From the NCBI RefSeq assembly GCF_001541225.1, contig NZ_LMTS01000027.1, positions 35,513 to 97,076 of the forward strand: a DNA stretch of 61,564 nucleotides. The letters run 5' to 3'. Each line of letters opens with the position of its first letter. Position 1 is the first letter of the stretch. Made by a program: the position numbers and the translations under genes. This document shows positions 16,101 through 23,913 of this stretch, piece after piece. The notes beneath the pieces are model-generated. The model searched no databases, was not told the DNA's origin, and saw only the letters and a list, made by a program, of their open reading frames with translations. Origin of the DNA: Variovorax sp. WDL1 (GTDB lineage: Bacteria > Pseudomonadota > Gammaproteobacteria > Burkholderiales > Burkholderiaceae_C).

Positions 16101-17075
16101 TCAATCCAGCTTGATGCCGGCCGACTTGATGATCGGCCCCCAGCGCTTCGACTCGGCGCGCGAGAGCGCCGCGAACTGCTGCGGCGTGCCGGGCATCGCC
16201 TCCATGCCGAAGTCGTTGAAGCGCTTCTGCACCGCCGGCACACTGAAGGCGCGGTTGAGTTCCGCGTTGAGCTTGCTCACCACCGGCGCGGGCAGGCCGG
16301 CCGGGCCCAGGATGCCCTGGAAGGCGAACACCTCGGTGTTGGGCACGCCCACCTCCGCCAGCGTCGGAACGTCGGGCAGCAGCTTGGAGCGCGCGCCCGA
16401 GCCGATGGCCAGCACCCGCACCTTCTGGCCCTGCATGATCGGCAGGCCCGAGGCAAGGTCGAGGAACATGCAAGGCACCTGGCCGCCCATCACGTCCGCC
16501 ATCGCCGGCGCGGCACCGCGGTAGGGAATGTGCGTGATGAAGGTGCCGGTGCGGTTCTTGAACATCTCCATCGCCAGGTGGTGCGGCGAGCCGTTGCCGG
16601 GCGAGGCGTAGTTGACCTTGCCGGGATTGGCCTTGACGTAGGCGAGGAAGGCCTTGAAGTCCTTGGCAGGGAAGTCCGGGTGCACCACCAGTGCCAGCGG
16701 GAACTTGCCGATCGCGCCGATGTAGCTGAAGTCCTTCTCGGGGTTGAAGGGCAGCTTGCCGAACAGGTATTCGTTGAAGGCCAGCACCGCGTTGTCGGCC
16801 GACATGATGGTGTAGCCGTCGGGCTTGGACTTGGCGACCAGGTCGGCGCCGATGTTGGTCGAAGCACCGGGGCGGTTGTCGATCACGATCTGCTGGCCCA
16901 GGGGCTGGCGCATGGCCTCGGCCAGGGTGCGCGCGATGACGTCGGTGCCGCCACCCGCCGGATAGGGCACCACCCACTTGATGAGCTGCTCGGGATAGTT
17001 CTGCGCGCGCGCCCAGGGTGCGGCGCCGGCGGCCGCGGTGGCGGCGAGGGTGGTGAGCAGGGTTCTGCGGTCCAT
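16101..17075 (-). CDS. Bug-family (TctC-like) periplasmic substrate-binding protein
   Basis: The 324-residue receptor begins MDRRTLLTTLAATAAAGAAP with cleavage after ARA, a signal peptide with a double Arg that is more Tat-like than Sec-like. The typical YPAGGGTDVIARTLAE and NRPGASTNIGADLVAKSKPDGYT stretches follow. It is the last gene of a minus-strand unit: FAD monooxygenase, DUF2783 protein, then this gene 33 bases later. It may therefore bring in the aromatic or related substrate of the monooxygenase. No TctA or TctB membrane partners are present in the window. Confidence 0.88.
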   Translation of the reverse strand: MDRRTLLTTLAATAAAGAAPWARAQNYPEQLIKWVVPYPAGGGTDVIARTLAEAMRQPLGQQIVIDNRPGASTNIGADLVAKSKPDGYTIMSADNAVLAFNEYLFGKLPFNPEKDFSYIGAIGKFPLALVVHPDFPAKDFKAFLAYVKANPGKVNYASPGNGSPHHLAMEMFKNRTGTFITHIPYRGAAPAMADVMGGQVPCMFLDLASGLPIMQGQKVRVLAIGSGARSKLLPDVPTLAEVGVPNTEVFAFQGILGPAGLPAPVVSKLNAELNRAFSVPAVQKRFNDFGMEAMPGTPQQFAALSRAESKRWGPIIKSAGIKLD

Positions 17076-17108
17076 CGATGAAGTCTCCTGGGGGTTCGAA
17101 TGAATGAA

Positions 17109-17339
17109 TCAAGCCGTATCGGCGTCGTCCGGCGCTGCCGCCGACAGCGAGGGCACCGGCAAATCGCTCAGCGCCTCCGCCAGCGCGGCCCGGCAACGCG
17201 CCTCGTCGCCGAGCTGCTCGAAGAGCAGCAGGACGAGTCGCGCGAGGAAGAGCGATTCTCGCTCGGCGCCGGCTTCGCTGATGGCGCGGGCGCATTCGGC
17301 GTAGAGCCGGTCGCGTGCCTCGAAGCTCAGGGCAGTCAT
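17109..17339 (-). CDS. DUF2783-type small protein, translationally coupled to the monooxygenase
   Basis: This 76-residue protein is mostly helical: residues 6-58 (SFEARDRLYAECARAISEAG through LALLLFEQLGD-like helices and RCRAALAEAL). It matches my recollection of the DUF2783 family, which is found beside FAD monooxygenases. Its ATG overlaps the monooxygenase stop in an ATGA (17336-17339), so translation is probably coupled. It may be a small partner or stabiliser of the flavoenzyme; this is inference. The Ala/Asp-rich C-terminus looks disordered. Confidence 0.7.
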   Translation of the reverse strand: MTALSFEARDRLYAECARAISEAGAERESLFLARLVLLLFEQLGDEARCRAALAEALSDLPVPSLSAAAPDDADTA

Positions 17340-19081
17340 GCGGCCTCCTTCGTGGCCAGCGCCGATGCACGTGCCAGGGCTTGCGCCAGTGCCCCGGGCG
17401 GCACGCGGCGCCAACGCGCGGCCACATGGCCGTCGGGGCGCAGCAGGTAGACCGCGCCCTCTTGCGCGCCCAGCGCTTCGAACACCGGGCCATGCGCCGC
17501 GGAAGGCGGCAGCGTGCGCAGCACGGCCTTCAGCGGACCGGCCTGCGCGGCGGCAAGCTCGGCCTCGAAGGCGGGATCCAGGCGCTCGATGTTGAGCACG
17601 AGAACGGTGAACTGCGGGCCCAGCCAATCGGTGAGATGCAACCCCGGCCCCAGCGGCTGCTCGGGCAGGGTCTCGCCGGGCCGGGGCCCGCCGGGTAGCG
17701 CATCGCTCTGGCTGGACAGCGCGGAATCCTCGTAGTGCACCGCTTGCGTCTGCCGCGGATTGATCAGGTTCGCGATGCCGCGCTGCGCGCCCGCCAGCGA
17801 CAGCGCCGCCTCGCGCAGCAGATCGAAGCCGCGCGAGGGCGGCGACATGAACTCGGTGCTGCGCATCGCACTCTCGGCATTGATGTGGAAGGCTGCGATG
17901 CGCTCCTGCGAATAGCTGTCGAGCAGCGCATCGCCGGACACGCCCCGCGCCACCAGCGCCAGCTTCCAGGCCAGGTTGTCGGCATCGTCGAAGCCCGAGT
18001 TGAGGCCGCGCACGCCGAAGATCGGCATTGCATGCGCGGCATTGCCGGCGAACAGCACGCGGCCGTGGCGGTAGCTCTCAAGCGTCATGGCGCCGGCCCG
18101 GTAGACCGAGGTCCAGACCGTCTTCCAGGGCAGGTGGCCTTCGCCGATGGCGTCGAGGTGGCGCTGCACGAACCCGGCCACCGCGTCGGGCTTCAGCGCC
18201 TCCTCCGTGCTCTGGCCGGCGCGCAACTGGTAGTCGATGCGCCAGATGTCGTCGGGCTGGCGGTGCATCAGCACTGTCGAGCCGGGGTTCCACGGCGGGT
18301 CGAACCAGGCGCGGCGCTCGGTCGGGTGCGTGCTGTGCAGCTCGATGTCGATGATCACGTAGCGGCCTTCATAGGCCGTGCCCTCGAGGTTGAGCCCGAG
18401 CGACTTGCGCACGAAGCTCTGGCCGCCGTCGCAGCCGACCAGCCACCCGGCGCTCAGCGCATAGCTGCCCAGCGCATTGCGCACCTGGAGCGAGACGCCG
18501 TCGGCCTCCTGCGCGAGGCCGGTGAGCTCGGTGCCCCAGCGGATGTCGATCAGCCCCGGCTCGGCCGCGTTGCGGCGCACGATCTCGTCCAGCAGGTACT
18601 GCTCGATGTAGTACTGCTCGAGGTTGATCATCGGCGGCAGCTTCTGCCGCTCGTCGTGCGGCATCTCGAAGCGGAACACCTCTTCGGTCTTGTAGAAGCT
18701 GCGCCCGCCGGTCCAGGGCAGGCCCTTGGCCAGGAACGATCGGACCGCGCCCAGCCGCTCGACGATCTCCAGGCTGCGGCGCGAGATGCAGGCCGCGCGG
18801 CTGCCGACGCAGACGGTGTCGTCGGCCTCCAGGATCACGCTGCGCATGCCGTGGTTGGCCAGGCCCAGCGCCAGCGCCATGCCGACCGGGCCGCCGCCCG
18901 CGATCACCACCGGATGGCGGCCGCCCTCGACCCCGTTCTCGAGCGGGGGCAGCAAGGGCGCGAAACGGGCATAGCGGAAGTCGCCGACCGGCGGCGGCAA
19001 GGCGCCGCCTGCGGGCGGCAGCGGGCCGGTGGCGGCATCGCCAGGGCGCGCGGCCGGCGAGGACAGGACTGCGGTGTTCAT
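17336..19081 (-). CDS. FAD-dependent aromatic-ring monooxygenase (MhpA/PHBH-like)
   Basis: Class A flavoprotein hydroxylases add one oxygen to phenolic or related rings using NAD(P)H. The 581-residue sequence has an unusual 57-residue Pro/Ala-rich lead, then the GGGPVGMALALGLANHG Rossmann motif (62-78), the DG motif VGCDGGQSFVRKSLG (215-229) and the ring-binding stretch ending NSGFDDADNLAWKL. The GD motif, usually GDAAH, reads GNAAH with Asn at residue 347, from a codon AAT instead of a GAT-type Asp codon. A C-terminal thioredoxin-like region (about 470-581) is as in MhpA. It is first in an operon with the DUF2783 and Bug genes, divergent from the LuxR-type regulator. The substrate is unknown. 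Confidence 0.85.
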   Translation of the reverse strand: MNTAVLSSPAARPGDAATGPLPPAGGALPPPVGDFRYARFAPLLPPLENGVEGGRHPVVIAGGGPVGMALALGLANHGMRSVILEADDTVCVGSRAACISRRSLEIVERLGAVRSFLAKGLPWTGGRSFYKTEEVFRFEMPHDERQKLPPMINLEQYYIEQYLLDEIVRRNAAEPGLIDIRWGTELTGLAQEADGVSLQVRNALGSYALSAGWLVGCDGGQSFVRKSLGLNLEGTAYEGRYVIIDIELHSTHPTERRAWFDPPWNPGSTVLMHRQPDDIWRIDYQLRAGQSTEEALKPDAVAGFVQRHLDAIGEGHLPWKTVWTSVYRAGAMTLESYRHGRVLFAGNAAHAMPIFGVRGLNSGFDDADNLAWKLALVARGVSGDALLDSYSQERIAAFHINAESAMRSTEFMSPPSRGFDLLREAALSLAGAQRGIANLINPRQTQAVHYEDSALSSQSDALPGGPRPGETLPEQPLGPGLHLTDWLGPQFTVLVLNIERLDPAFEAELAAAQAGPLKAVLRTLPPSAAHGPVFEALGAQEGAVYLLRPDGHVAARWRRVPPGALAQALARASALATKEAA

Positions 19082-19155
19082 GCGAAGGGATTGTCCCGAT
19101 GCGTCGCGGTCGGCGATGTCCTAACTTCGTACGACGTGTTAACCCTGAGACGCCC

Positions 19156-19935
19156 ATGAGGCGCTGGCCCCTGAACAGCGCGCAAGAGCGCCTGCTCGCG
19201 ACTCCCGTGGTCAGCGGCGTGCTCGGCGGCATCGGCACGCCTCACCTGGCAGCCAGCTACCTGGGCGCCATGCATCGGGTGCTGCCGGTGACCTTCTGCA
19301 CTGTCTTCACCGTGAGCGCAGCCGGCCGCATCGAGACCGTGTCGGCCGCGAGCAGCTACGGCAGCACCGCCGAGCGCACGGCCGAGCGCTATGTGGCCCA
19401 GCGCTTCGACCGGCTCGATCCGAACATGGTGTGGCTCGCGGCCCGCAAGCTGCCCAAGCGGCCCCAGCTCTGGATGGGGCACCAGGTCGCCGAGGAGGTG
19501 GCGGACCCGGCCTACCGCGCGGCCTGTTATGGCGACGTGGGCATCCGCGAGCGCGTTTCGGTGCTGTTGCTATTGCCGACCGGGCAACGCACGGCGGTGA
19601 GCTTCTACCGCAGCCTGGCGCAGCCCGAGTTCGGCGACGCGGACTTCGCGCTGCTGGAAGTCCACGCGACGCTGCTGGCCGATGCGACCCTCGCGCACGG
19701 CCGCAGCGCGATGGCCGCCCGCGAGGCGGCCGAACCCACACTGAGCACGCGCCTGCTCGCACTCAGCCTGCGCGAACGCGAGGTCGTCGGCCATTTGCTC
19801 GCCGGCAGGACCGCCAAGGAGACGGCGCGCGAGATCGGCGTCGAACTCACGACGGTGCGGACCCACCAGTACCGGGCGTTTCGGCGATTGGGAATCAGAG
19901 GCCTGAAAGATCTGCTGCGCGGCGGTTCGGCTTGA
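19156..19935 (+). CDS. LuxR-type HTH transcriptional regulator
   Basis: The 259-residue regulator has a poorly conserved N-terminal sensor-like domain (GAF-like in length) and a C-terminal LuxR helix-turn-helix: LSLREREVVGHLLAGRTAKE, TAREIGVELTTVRTHQYRAF, RRLGIRGLKDLL. I prefer the ATG at 19156. An in-frame upstream start at 19099 would add 19 basic residues and lie within 18 bases of the divergent monooxygenase start. The position suggests control of the monooxygenase operon. There is no autoinducer-synthase gene nearby and no acyl-homoserine-lactone pocket that I can recognise. Confidence 0.82.
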   Translation: MRRWPLNSAQERLLATPVVSGVLGGIGTPHLAASYLGAMHRVLPVTFCTVFTVSAAGRIETVSAASSYGSTAERTAERYVAQRFDRLDPNMVWLAARKLPKRPQLWMGHQVAEEVADPAYRAACYGDVGIRERVSVLLLLPTGQRTAVSFYRSLAQPEFGDADFALLEVHATLLADATLAHGRSAMAAREAAEPTLSTRLLALSLREREVVGHLLAGRTAKETAREIGVELTTVRTHQYRAFRRLGIRGLKDLLRGGSA

Positions 19936-20085
19936 TGTGTCGCCAAAATCCAAGATCTGCGACACATCCCCGACCTCATGTCGCTGTCAACGACATGAAC
20001 TGATTGTCATGTCGCTGAAACGAACAAATTGCGACACGTTCGGTTGACGTGATGCCGCCAGCGACATATGCTGAAGTCATGTCGC
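19935..20085. repeat. TGTCGC/GCGACA repeat cluster upstream of fic
   Basis: Seven copies of TGTCGC or its complement GCGACA occur at 19938, 19959, 19979, 20010, 20031, 20061 and 20080. The first two form a perfect 9-base inverted repeat, ATGTGTCGC (19935-19943) and GCGACACAT (19959-19967), with a 15-base loop. The cluster fills the gap before fic and runs into its likely start codon. It looks like a multi-site operator. A winged-helix C-terminal domain in the Fic protein is a natural candidate for binding; this is inference. Confidence 0.6.
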
Positions 20086-21233
20086 CAAATCCGTCTTTTT
20101 CGAACACGACAGCGCAGTCACCCTGGAGTCCCGACAGGCCTTATGTTGAACTGCCTCAATTGCCACCCTCCCGCGACTTGGAGACCAAGGCGATTCTCAA
20201 GCAGTGCATCACGGCTCGCGCTGCATTGGCCGAGCTCAAGCAGGCGGCCGACCTGATCCCGAATCCGGCCGTGCTGATCAACACGATCCCGCTGCTGGAA
20301 GCCAAGGACAGTTCCGAAATCGAGAACATCGTCACCACCACTGACCGCCTCTTTCGCCACGCGGACAGCCACGATAGCCAAGCCGATCCGGCCACGAAAG
20401 AGGCCCTTCGCTGCAGAACGGCGTTGCATCAGGGCTTCCGCTCGCTGGAAGATCGTCCTTTGTGCATACGCACCGCGGTCGAGATCTGCACGACCATCAA
20501 GGGCGTCGAGATGGACATCCGCTGCACGCCCGGCACGCAGCTCGTCAGCGACCGCAACGGCGAGAGCATCTACACACCGCCGGAGGGCGAGGCGCTGCTG
20601 CGCAAGCTGCTGGCGAACTGGGAGCGCTTCCTCCAGGACGAGCGCGAGCTCGATCCCCTGATCCGCATGGCCGTGGGCCACTACCAGTTCGAAGCAATCC
20701 ATCCGTTCACCGATGGCAACGGCCGCACCGGCCGCGTGATCAACATCCTGCTCTTGATCCAGGAGAAGCTGCTGACGCTGCCCGTGCTCTACCTGAGCCG
20801 CTACATCATTGCGCACAAGACCGACTACTACCGGCTGCTGCAGAAAGTCACCAGCGAGCAGGCCTGGGAGGAATGGGTGCTCTACATGCTGCGCGCGGTG
20901 GAAGAAACCGCGCTATGGACCACGGGAAAAATCGCCGCGATTCGAAGCCTGGCGGAGCACACCACCGAGCACGTGCGCGAGAGGCTGCCCAAGATCTACA
21001 GCCGCGAACTCGTCGAGACGATCTTCGAGCAGCCTTATTGCCGCATCGGCAACCTGGTCGACAAGCAAATCGCCCAGCGGCAGGCGGCCTCACGCTACCT
21101 GAAGGATCTGGTGGGCGCTCGGGTCCTGTCGGAAATCCAGGCGGGCAAGGAAAAGCTCTTCACGCACCCGAAGCTGATCCAGCTCTTGATGAGGGACGGC
21201 AACGACTTCGCGCCCTATGCGGGAGCGACATAG
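20079..21233 (+). CDS. fic: Fic-family protein adenylyltransferase with internal inhibitory helix and winged-helix tail
   Basis: Fic enzymes transfer AMP (or other phosphate groups) from ATP to hydroxyl side chains of target proteins. In the 384-residue product the catalytic motif HPFTDGNGRTGR is at residues 208-219. The auto-inhibitory motif S-x3-E-N (SSEIEN, 78-83) lies N-terminal to the Fic core, the class II layout that needs no separate antitoxin. The C-terminus (about 315-375: RIGNLVDKQIAQRQAASRYL and following) resembles a winged helix. The start is uncertain: GTG 20049 and ATG 20052 are in frame, but the operator-like repeats overlap them, so I prefer the ATG at 20079. The target is unknown. 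Confidence 0.88.
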   Translation: MSPNPSFSNTTAQSPWSPDRPYVELPQLPPSRDLETKAILKQCITARAALAELKQAADLIPNPAVLINTIPLLEAKDSSEIENIVTTTDRLFRHADSHDSQADPATKEALRCRTALHQGFRSLEDRPLCIRTAVEICTTIKGVEMDIRCTPGTQLVSDRNGESIYTPPEGEALLRKLLANWERFLQDERELDPLIRMAVGHYQFEAIHPFTDGNGRTGRVINILLLIQEKLLTLPVLYLSRYIIAHKTDYYRLLQKVTSEQAWEEWVLYMLRAVEETALWTTGKIAAIRSLAEHTTEHVRERLPKIYSRELVETIFEQPYCRIGNLVDKQIAQRQAASRYLKDLVGARVLSEIQAGKEKLFTHPKLIQLLMRDGNDFAPYAGAT

Positions 21234-21238
21234 CGCGA

Positions 21239-22243
21239 TCAGGGCGCCGCCACTTCCTGATCGATCGCCCCGAACACCGACTGCCCGTCCCGCCCCTTCA
21301 TCTCGATGCGAATCGTGTCCCCGTACTTCATGAACTCGGTGGAGGGCTGCCCGTCCTGGATGGTCTCGATGCACCGCTTCTCGGCGATGCAGCTGTAGCC
21401 CTTGGGCCACTCCATCCGGCCGTTCTTCTCGATGCCCTTGTTGCTGACCGTGCCACTGCCCACGATGCTGCCGGCGCGCACGTTGCGCGTCCTGGCGATA
21501 TGCGCGATCAGCTGGCCGAAGTGGAAGGTCATCTCCTCGCCGGCATCGCACATGCCGACCTTGCGGCCGTTCCAGCTGCTCTGCAGCGTGAGGTGCACGC
21601 GGCCGCCTTGCCAGGCCTCGCCCAGTTCGTCGGGTGTGACGGCGACCGGGCTGAACGCGGTGGCGGGCTTGCTCTGGAAGAAGCCGAAGCCCTTGGCCAG
21701 CTCGGCCGGGATCAGGTTGCGCAGGCTCACGTCGTTGGCCAGCATCAGCAGGCGGATGCCGTCGAGCGCCTGTTCGGGCGTGGCGCCCATCTTCACGTCG
21801 CCGGTGACGACGGCGACCTCGGCCTCGAAGTCGATGCCGAAGGCCTCGCTGGGCACCACGATGCGGTCGCACGGGCCGATGAAGTCGTCGCTGCCGCCCT
21901 GGTACATCAGGGGGTCGGTGTAGAAGCTCTCGGGCACCTCGGCGTTGCGCGCCTTGCGCACGAGCTCCACATGGTTGAGGTAGGCCGAACCGTCCGCCCA
22001 CTGGTAGGCGCGCGGCAGCGGTGCCATGCACTGCGCGGGGTCGAAGGGGAAGGCGTGGCGGGCGCGCCCGGCGTTGAGGGCGTCCGACAGATCCTGCAGC
22101 TGGGGGCTGATGAAGCCCCAGTCGTCGAGCGCCTGCTGCAGACGGTTGGCGATGCCGGTGGCGTAGTGGGCGCTGGCCAGGTCGCGCGAAACGACGACGA
22201 GCTGGCCGTCGCGCGAGCCGTCTTTGAGAGTGGCGAGTTTCAT
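21239..22243 (-). CDS. Fumarylacetoacetate hydrolase (FAH) family protein
   Basis: The 334-residue protein starts MKLATLKDGSRDGQLVVVSR and has the FAH fold. Residues about 140-200 (FGIDFEAEVAVVTGDVKMGA) supply the acidic metal ligands, and the C-terminal part contains GSGTVSNKGIEKNG and IETIQDGQPSTEFMKYGDTIRIEM. Family members hydrolyse C-C bonds of acyl-pyruvates or fumarylacetoacetate in aromatic and tyrosine catabolism. This long form, with YLNHVELVRKAR in the middle, resembles bacterial fumarylacetoacetases. It stands alone, converging on fic with a 5-base gap. The substrate is not defined. Confidence 0.87.
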   Translation of the reverse strand: MKLATLKDGSRDGQLVVVSRDLASAHYATGIANRLQQALDDWGFISPQLQDLSDALNAGRARHAFPFDPAQCMAPLPRAYQWADGSAYLNHVELVRKARNAEVPESFYTDPLMYQGGSDDFIGPCDRIVVPSEAFGIDFEAEVAVVTGDVKMGATPEQALDGIRLLMLANDVSLRNLIPAELAKGFGFFQSKPATAFSPVAVTPDELGEAWQGGRVHLTLQSSWNGRKVGMCDAGEEMTFHFGQLIAHIARTRNVRAGSIVGSGTVSNKGIEKNGRMEWPKGYSCIAEKRCIETIQDGQPSTEFMKYGDTIRIEMKGRDGQSVFGAIDQEVAAP

Positions 22244-22352
22244 GGATGAAGCGGGGTGCGGATGCCGGCGCGGCATCGCTGCTACTAAACTGATTGGACG
22301 GGCCGGCAGTGTACCGAGCTGAACCTTGGCAGCGGCCTCCCATCCACTCCCG

Positions 22353-23513
22353 ATGCACCTGCGCCCCGCCGCTCCTGCCCTCCCCGGCGTCCCGCGCCCG
22401 CCGTGGCGCGCCCTGGCGCTGCTGGCTGCCGCCGTGCTGCTCGCGCACATGGCCCTGCTGGGCCTGGCGCCCCTGGCGGGAGGGCCGCATCCCTCGCCGC
22501 TGGCGGGCAGGTTCGTTACCCGAACCATCGTGATCGCCCCGCCGCCGGAGCCGCTGACGGCGCCAGCGCCAGAGCCGCCGGCCGCCTCCAAGCCAACCGC
22601 GCCCAAGCCCGCGCGGCCGCGGCCCGCGGCCCGGCGCGAGGCGCCCGCCGCGCCAACCCCGCCGCCTGCTGACAGCCCGGCGCCCGAACAGGCCGCCCCG
22701 GCCGAGGCCACGGTTCCGGCAGAGCCGCCCGCAGCAGAGGCGGCGCCCGAACCGGCTGCGGGCGCCCTTGCCGGCGCGGCCTCCAACGGTGCAGGTGCAG
22801 ATGCCGGTTCCGGTGCCGATTCCGGCGCGGCCGCCACCGCGGGCCAGGCCGAGCCCCCGCAGCCGACGCATGTCCCGGGCTCGGTCCAGCTCGCCTTCGC
22901 GGTCACCGGCCAGATGGGAAGCGCGCCGATGCAAGGCGTGTTCGGCACCCTGGTCTGGCAGCAGGACGGCCAGCAATACGATGCCCAGCTGTCGCTGCGC
23001 TTTCTCTTCAAGACCATCCGCAGCCAGCACAGCAACGGCGTGATCGGCGCCGGGGGCATCGAGCCCGCGCGTTTCTCGGACAAACGCCGCACCGAGGTGG
23101 CCGCGCATTTCATGCGCGAACAGGGCCAGGTCGTATTCAGCAACAACGCGCCGAGCGTGCCTCTCCTGCCCGGCGCACAGGACCGGCTCAGCGTCATGCT
23201 GCAGCTCGGTGCCCTGATGGCCGGCGACCCGGCGCGTTATCCGCCTGGCGCGGCCTTCGCGATCCAGACCGTGGGCCCGCGCGATGCCGACCTCTGGATC
23301 TTCAAGGTCGAGGAGGACGAGCACCTCACGCTCCCGGCCGGCCAGTACAACGCCCGCAAGCTCACGCGCAACCCGCGCAAGCCCTTCGACGACAAGGTGG
23401 AGCTCTGGCTCGCTCCCGAGCTCGGCTACCTGCCGGTGCGGATACGGCAGACCCTGGCCAATGGAGATTTCGCGGATTTCCAGCTGCGCGATGCCCAGGG
23501 CGCGCGGCCCTGA
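22353..23513 (+). CDS. DUF3108 protein with membrane anchor and long Pro/Ala-rich spacer
   Basis: The 386-residue protein has an N-terminal hydrophobic segment (residues 20-45), a low-complexity Pro/Ala/Glu-rich stretch (about 60-175) and a C-terminal DUF3108 domain (GSVQLAFAVTGQMGSAPMQG to the end). The architecture recalls a TonB-like anchor and periplasm-spanning spacer holding a beta-rich domain near the outer membrane. The function of DUF3108 is not established. The ATG at 22353 is chosen because the next upstream in-frame start adds only nine residues. The divergent neighbour is the FAH-family gene. Confidence 0.78.
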   Translation: MHLRPAAPALPGVPRPPWRALALLAAAVLLAHMALLGLAPLAGGPHPSPLAGRFVTRTIVIAPPPEPLTAPAPEPPAASKPTAPKPARPRPAARREAPAAPTPPPADSPAPEQAAPAEATVPAEPPAAEAAPEPAAGALAGAASNGAGADAGSGADSGAAATAGQAEPPQPTHVPGSVQLAFAVTGQMGSAPMQGVFGTLVWQQDGQQYDAQLSLRFLFKTIRSQHSNGVIGAGGIEPARFSDKRRTEVAAHFMREQGQVVFSNNAPSVPLLPGAQDRLSVMLQLGALMAGDPARYPPGAAFAIQTVGPRDADLWIFKVEEDEHLTLPAGQYNARKLTRNPRKPFDDKVELWLAPELGYLPVRIRQTLANGDFADFQLRDAQGARP

Positions 23514-23567
23514 AGCCGAACAAAGCACAAAAAATAAAGGCTCATGCCTACAAAACAATTGCGCTTA

Positions 23568-23595
23568 TTGAAACTGGCGCGTTGATTGCTATCTA
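23568..23595 (+). promoter_or_regulatory. Candidate sigma70 promoter for the DUF3567 gene
   Basis: TTGAAA (23568-23573) and TATCTA (23590-23595) are 16 bases apart. Transcription would start near 23602, exactly at the upstream in-frame ATG. That favours translation from the ATG at 23635 with a leader of about 33 bases. Confidence 0.45.
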
Positions 23596-23634
23596 ACGAC
23601 CATGAACGCTATCGACATCCTCACTGGACCCGCC

Positions 23635-23913
23635 ATGCAAATGCTTTACGACTCCGACTCCTTCGTCGTCGTGCACGTGCAGCCGACCGAAGGCGACACG
23701 CCGGTGGCGCCGAACATCCCCGTGCTCGCACGCCATGGCTTCGAGATCGTGGACAAGCGCTCCGGCAAGGAGGTCTACCTCGACGGCTCGTGGGCCGAAC
23801 TGTTCCAGCAGCAGATCGCCGCATGGCAGGTCAACACCCCGACCCAGGAAGAGGTGGAAGACACGCTCGAGGGCTACGCCGAGCTCGCCCACACGCCCGT
23901 GCTGGTGCACTAA
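23635..23913 (+). CDS. DUF3567 small conserved protein of Burkholderiales
   Basis: This small protein (92 residues from ATG 23635, 103 from ATG 23602) matches the DUF3567 family: it opens with MQMLYDSDSFVVVHVQP and continues with RHGFEIVDKRSGKEVYLDGS and TQEEVEDTLEGYAEL. The family is largely limited to Burkholderiales and its function is unknown. I prefer 23635 because members usually begin at MQM and the promoter-like box upstream would place the RNA start at 23602. There is no membrane segment or signal peptide, so it is probably cytoplasmic. It converges on the AbrB-type gene, overlapping its 3' end by 4 bases. Confidence 0.8.
   Translation: MQMLYDSDSFVVVHVQPTEGDTPVAPNIPVLARHGFEIVDKRSGKEVYLDGSWAELFQQQIAAWQVNTPTQEEVEDTLEGYAELAHTPVLVH

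Noticed and set aside
11254..16524. A 1756-codon open frame on the plus strand crossing several genes
   Set aside because: It runs antisense to the TonB receptor, PCu(A)C and DUF2946 genes and out of frame with the VOC and MORN-variant genes. Its composition is Arg/Ala/Gly-rich, as in GC-rich shadow frames.
19082..19155. TAAC...GTTA inverted repeat as LuxR operator between the regulator and monooxygenase
   Set aside because: Only four bases at each end match and the centre is not symmetric. This is too weak to annotate.
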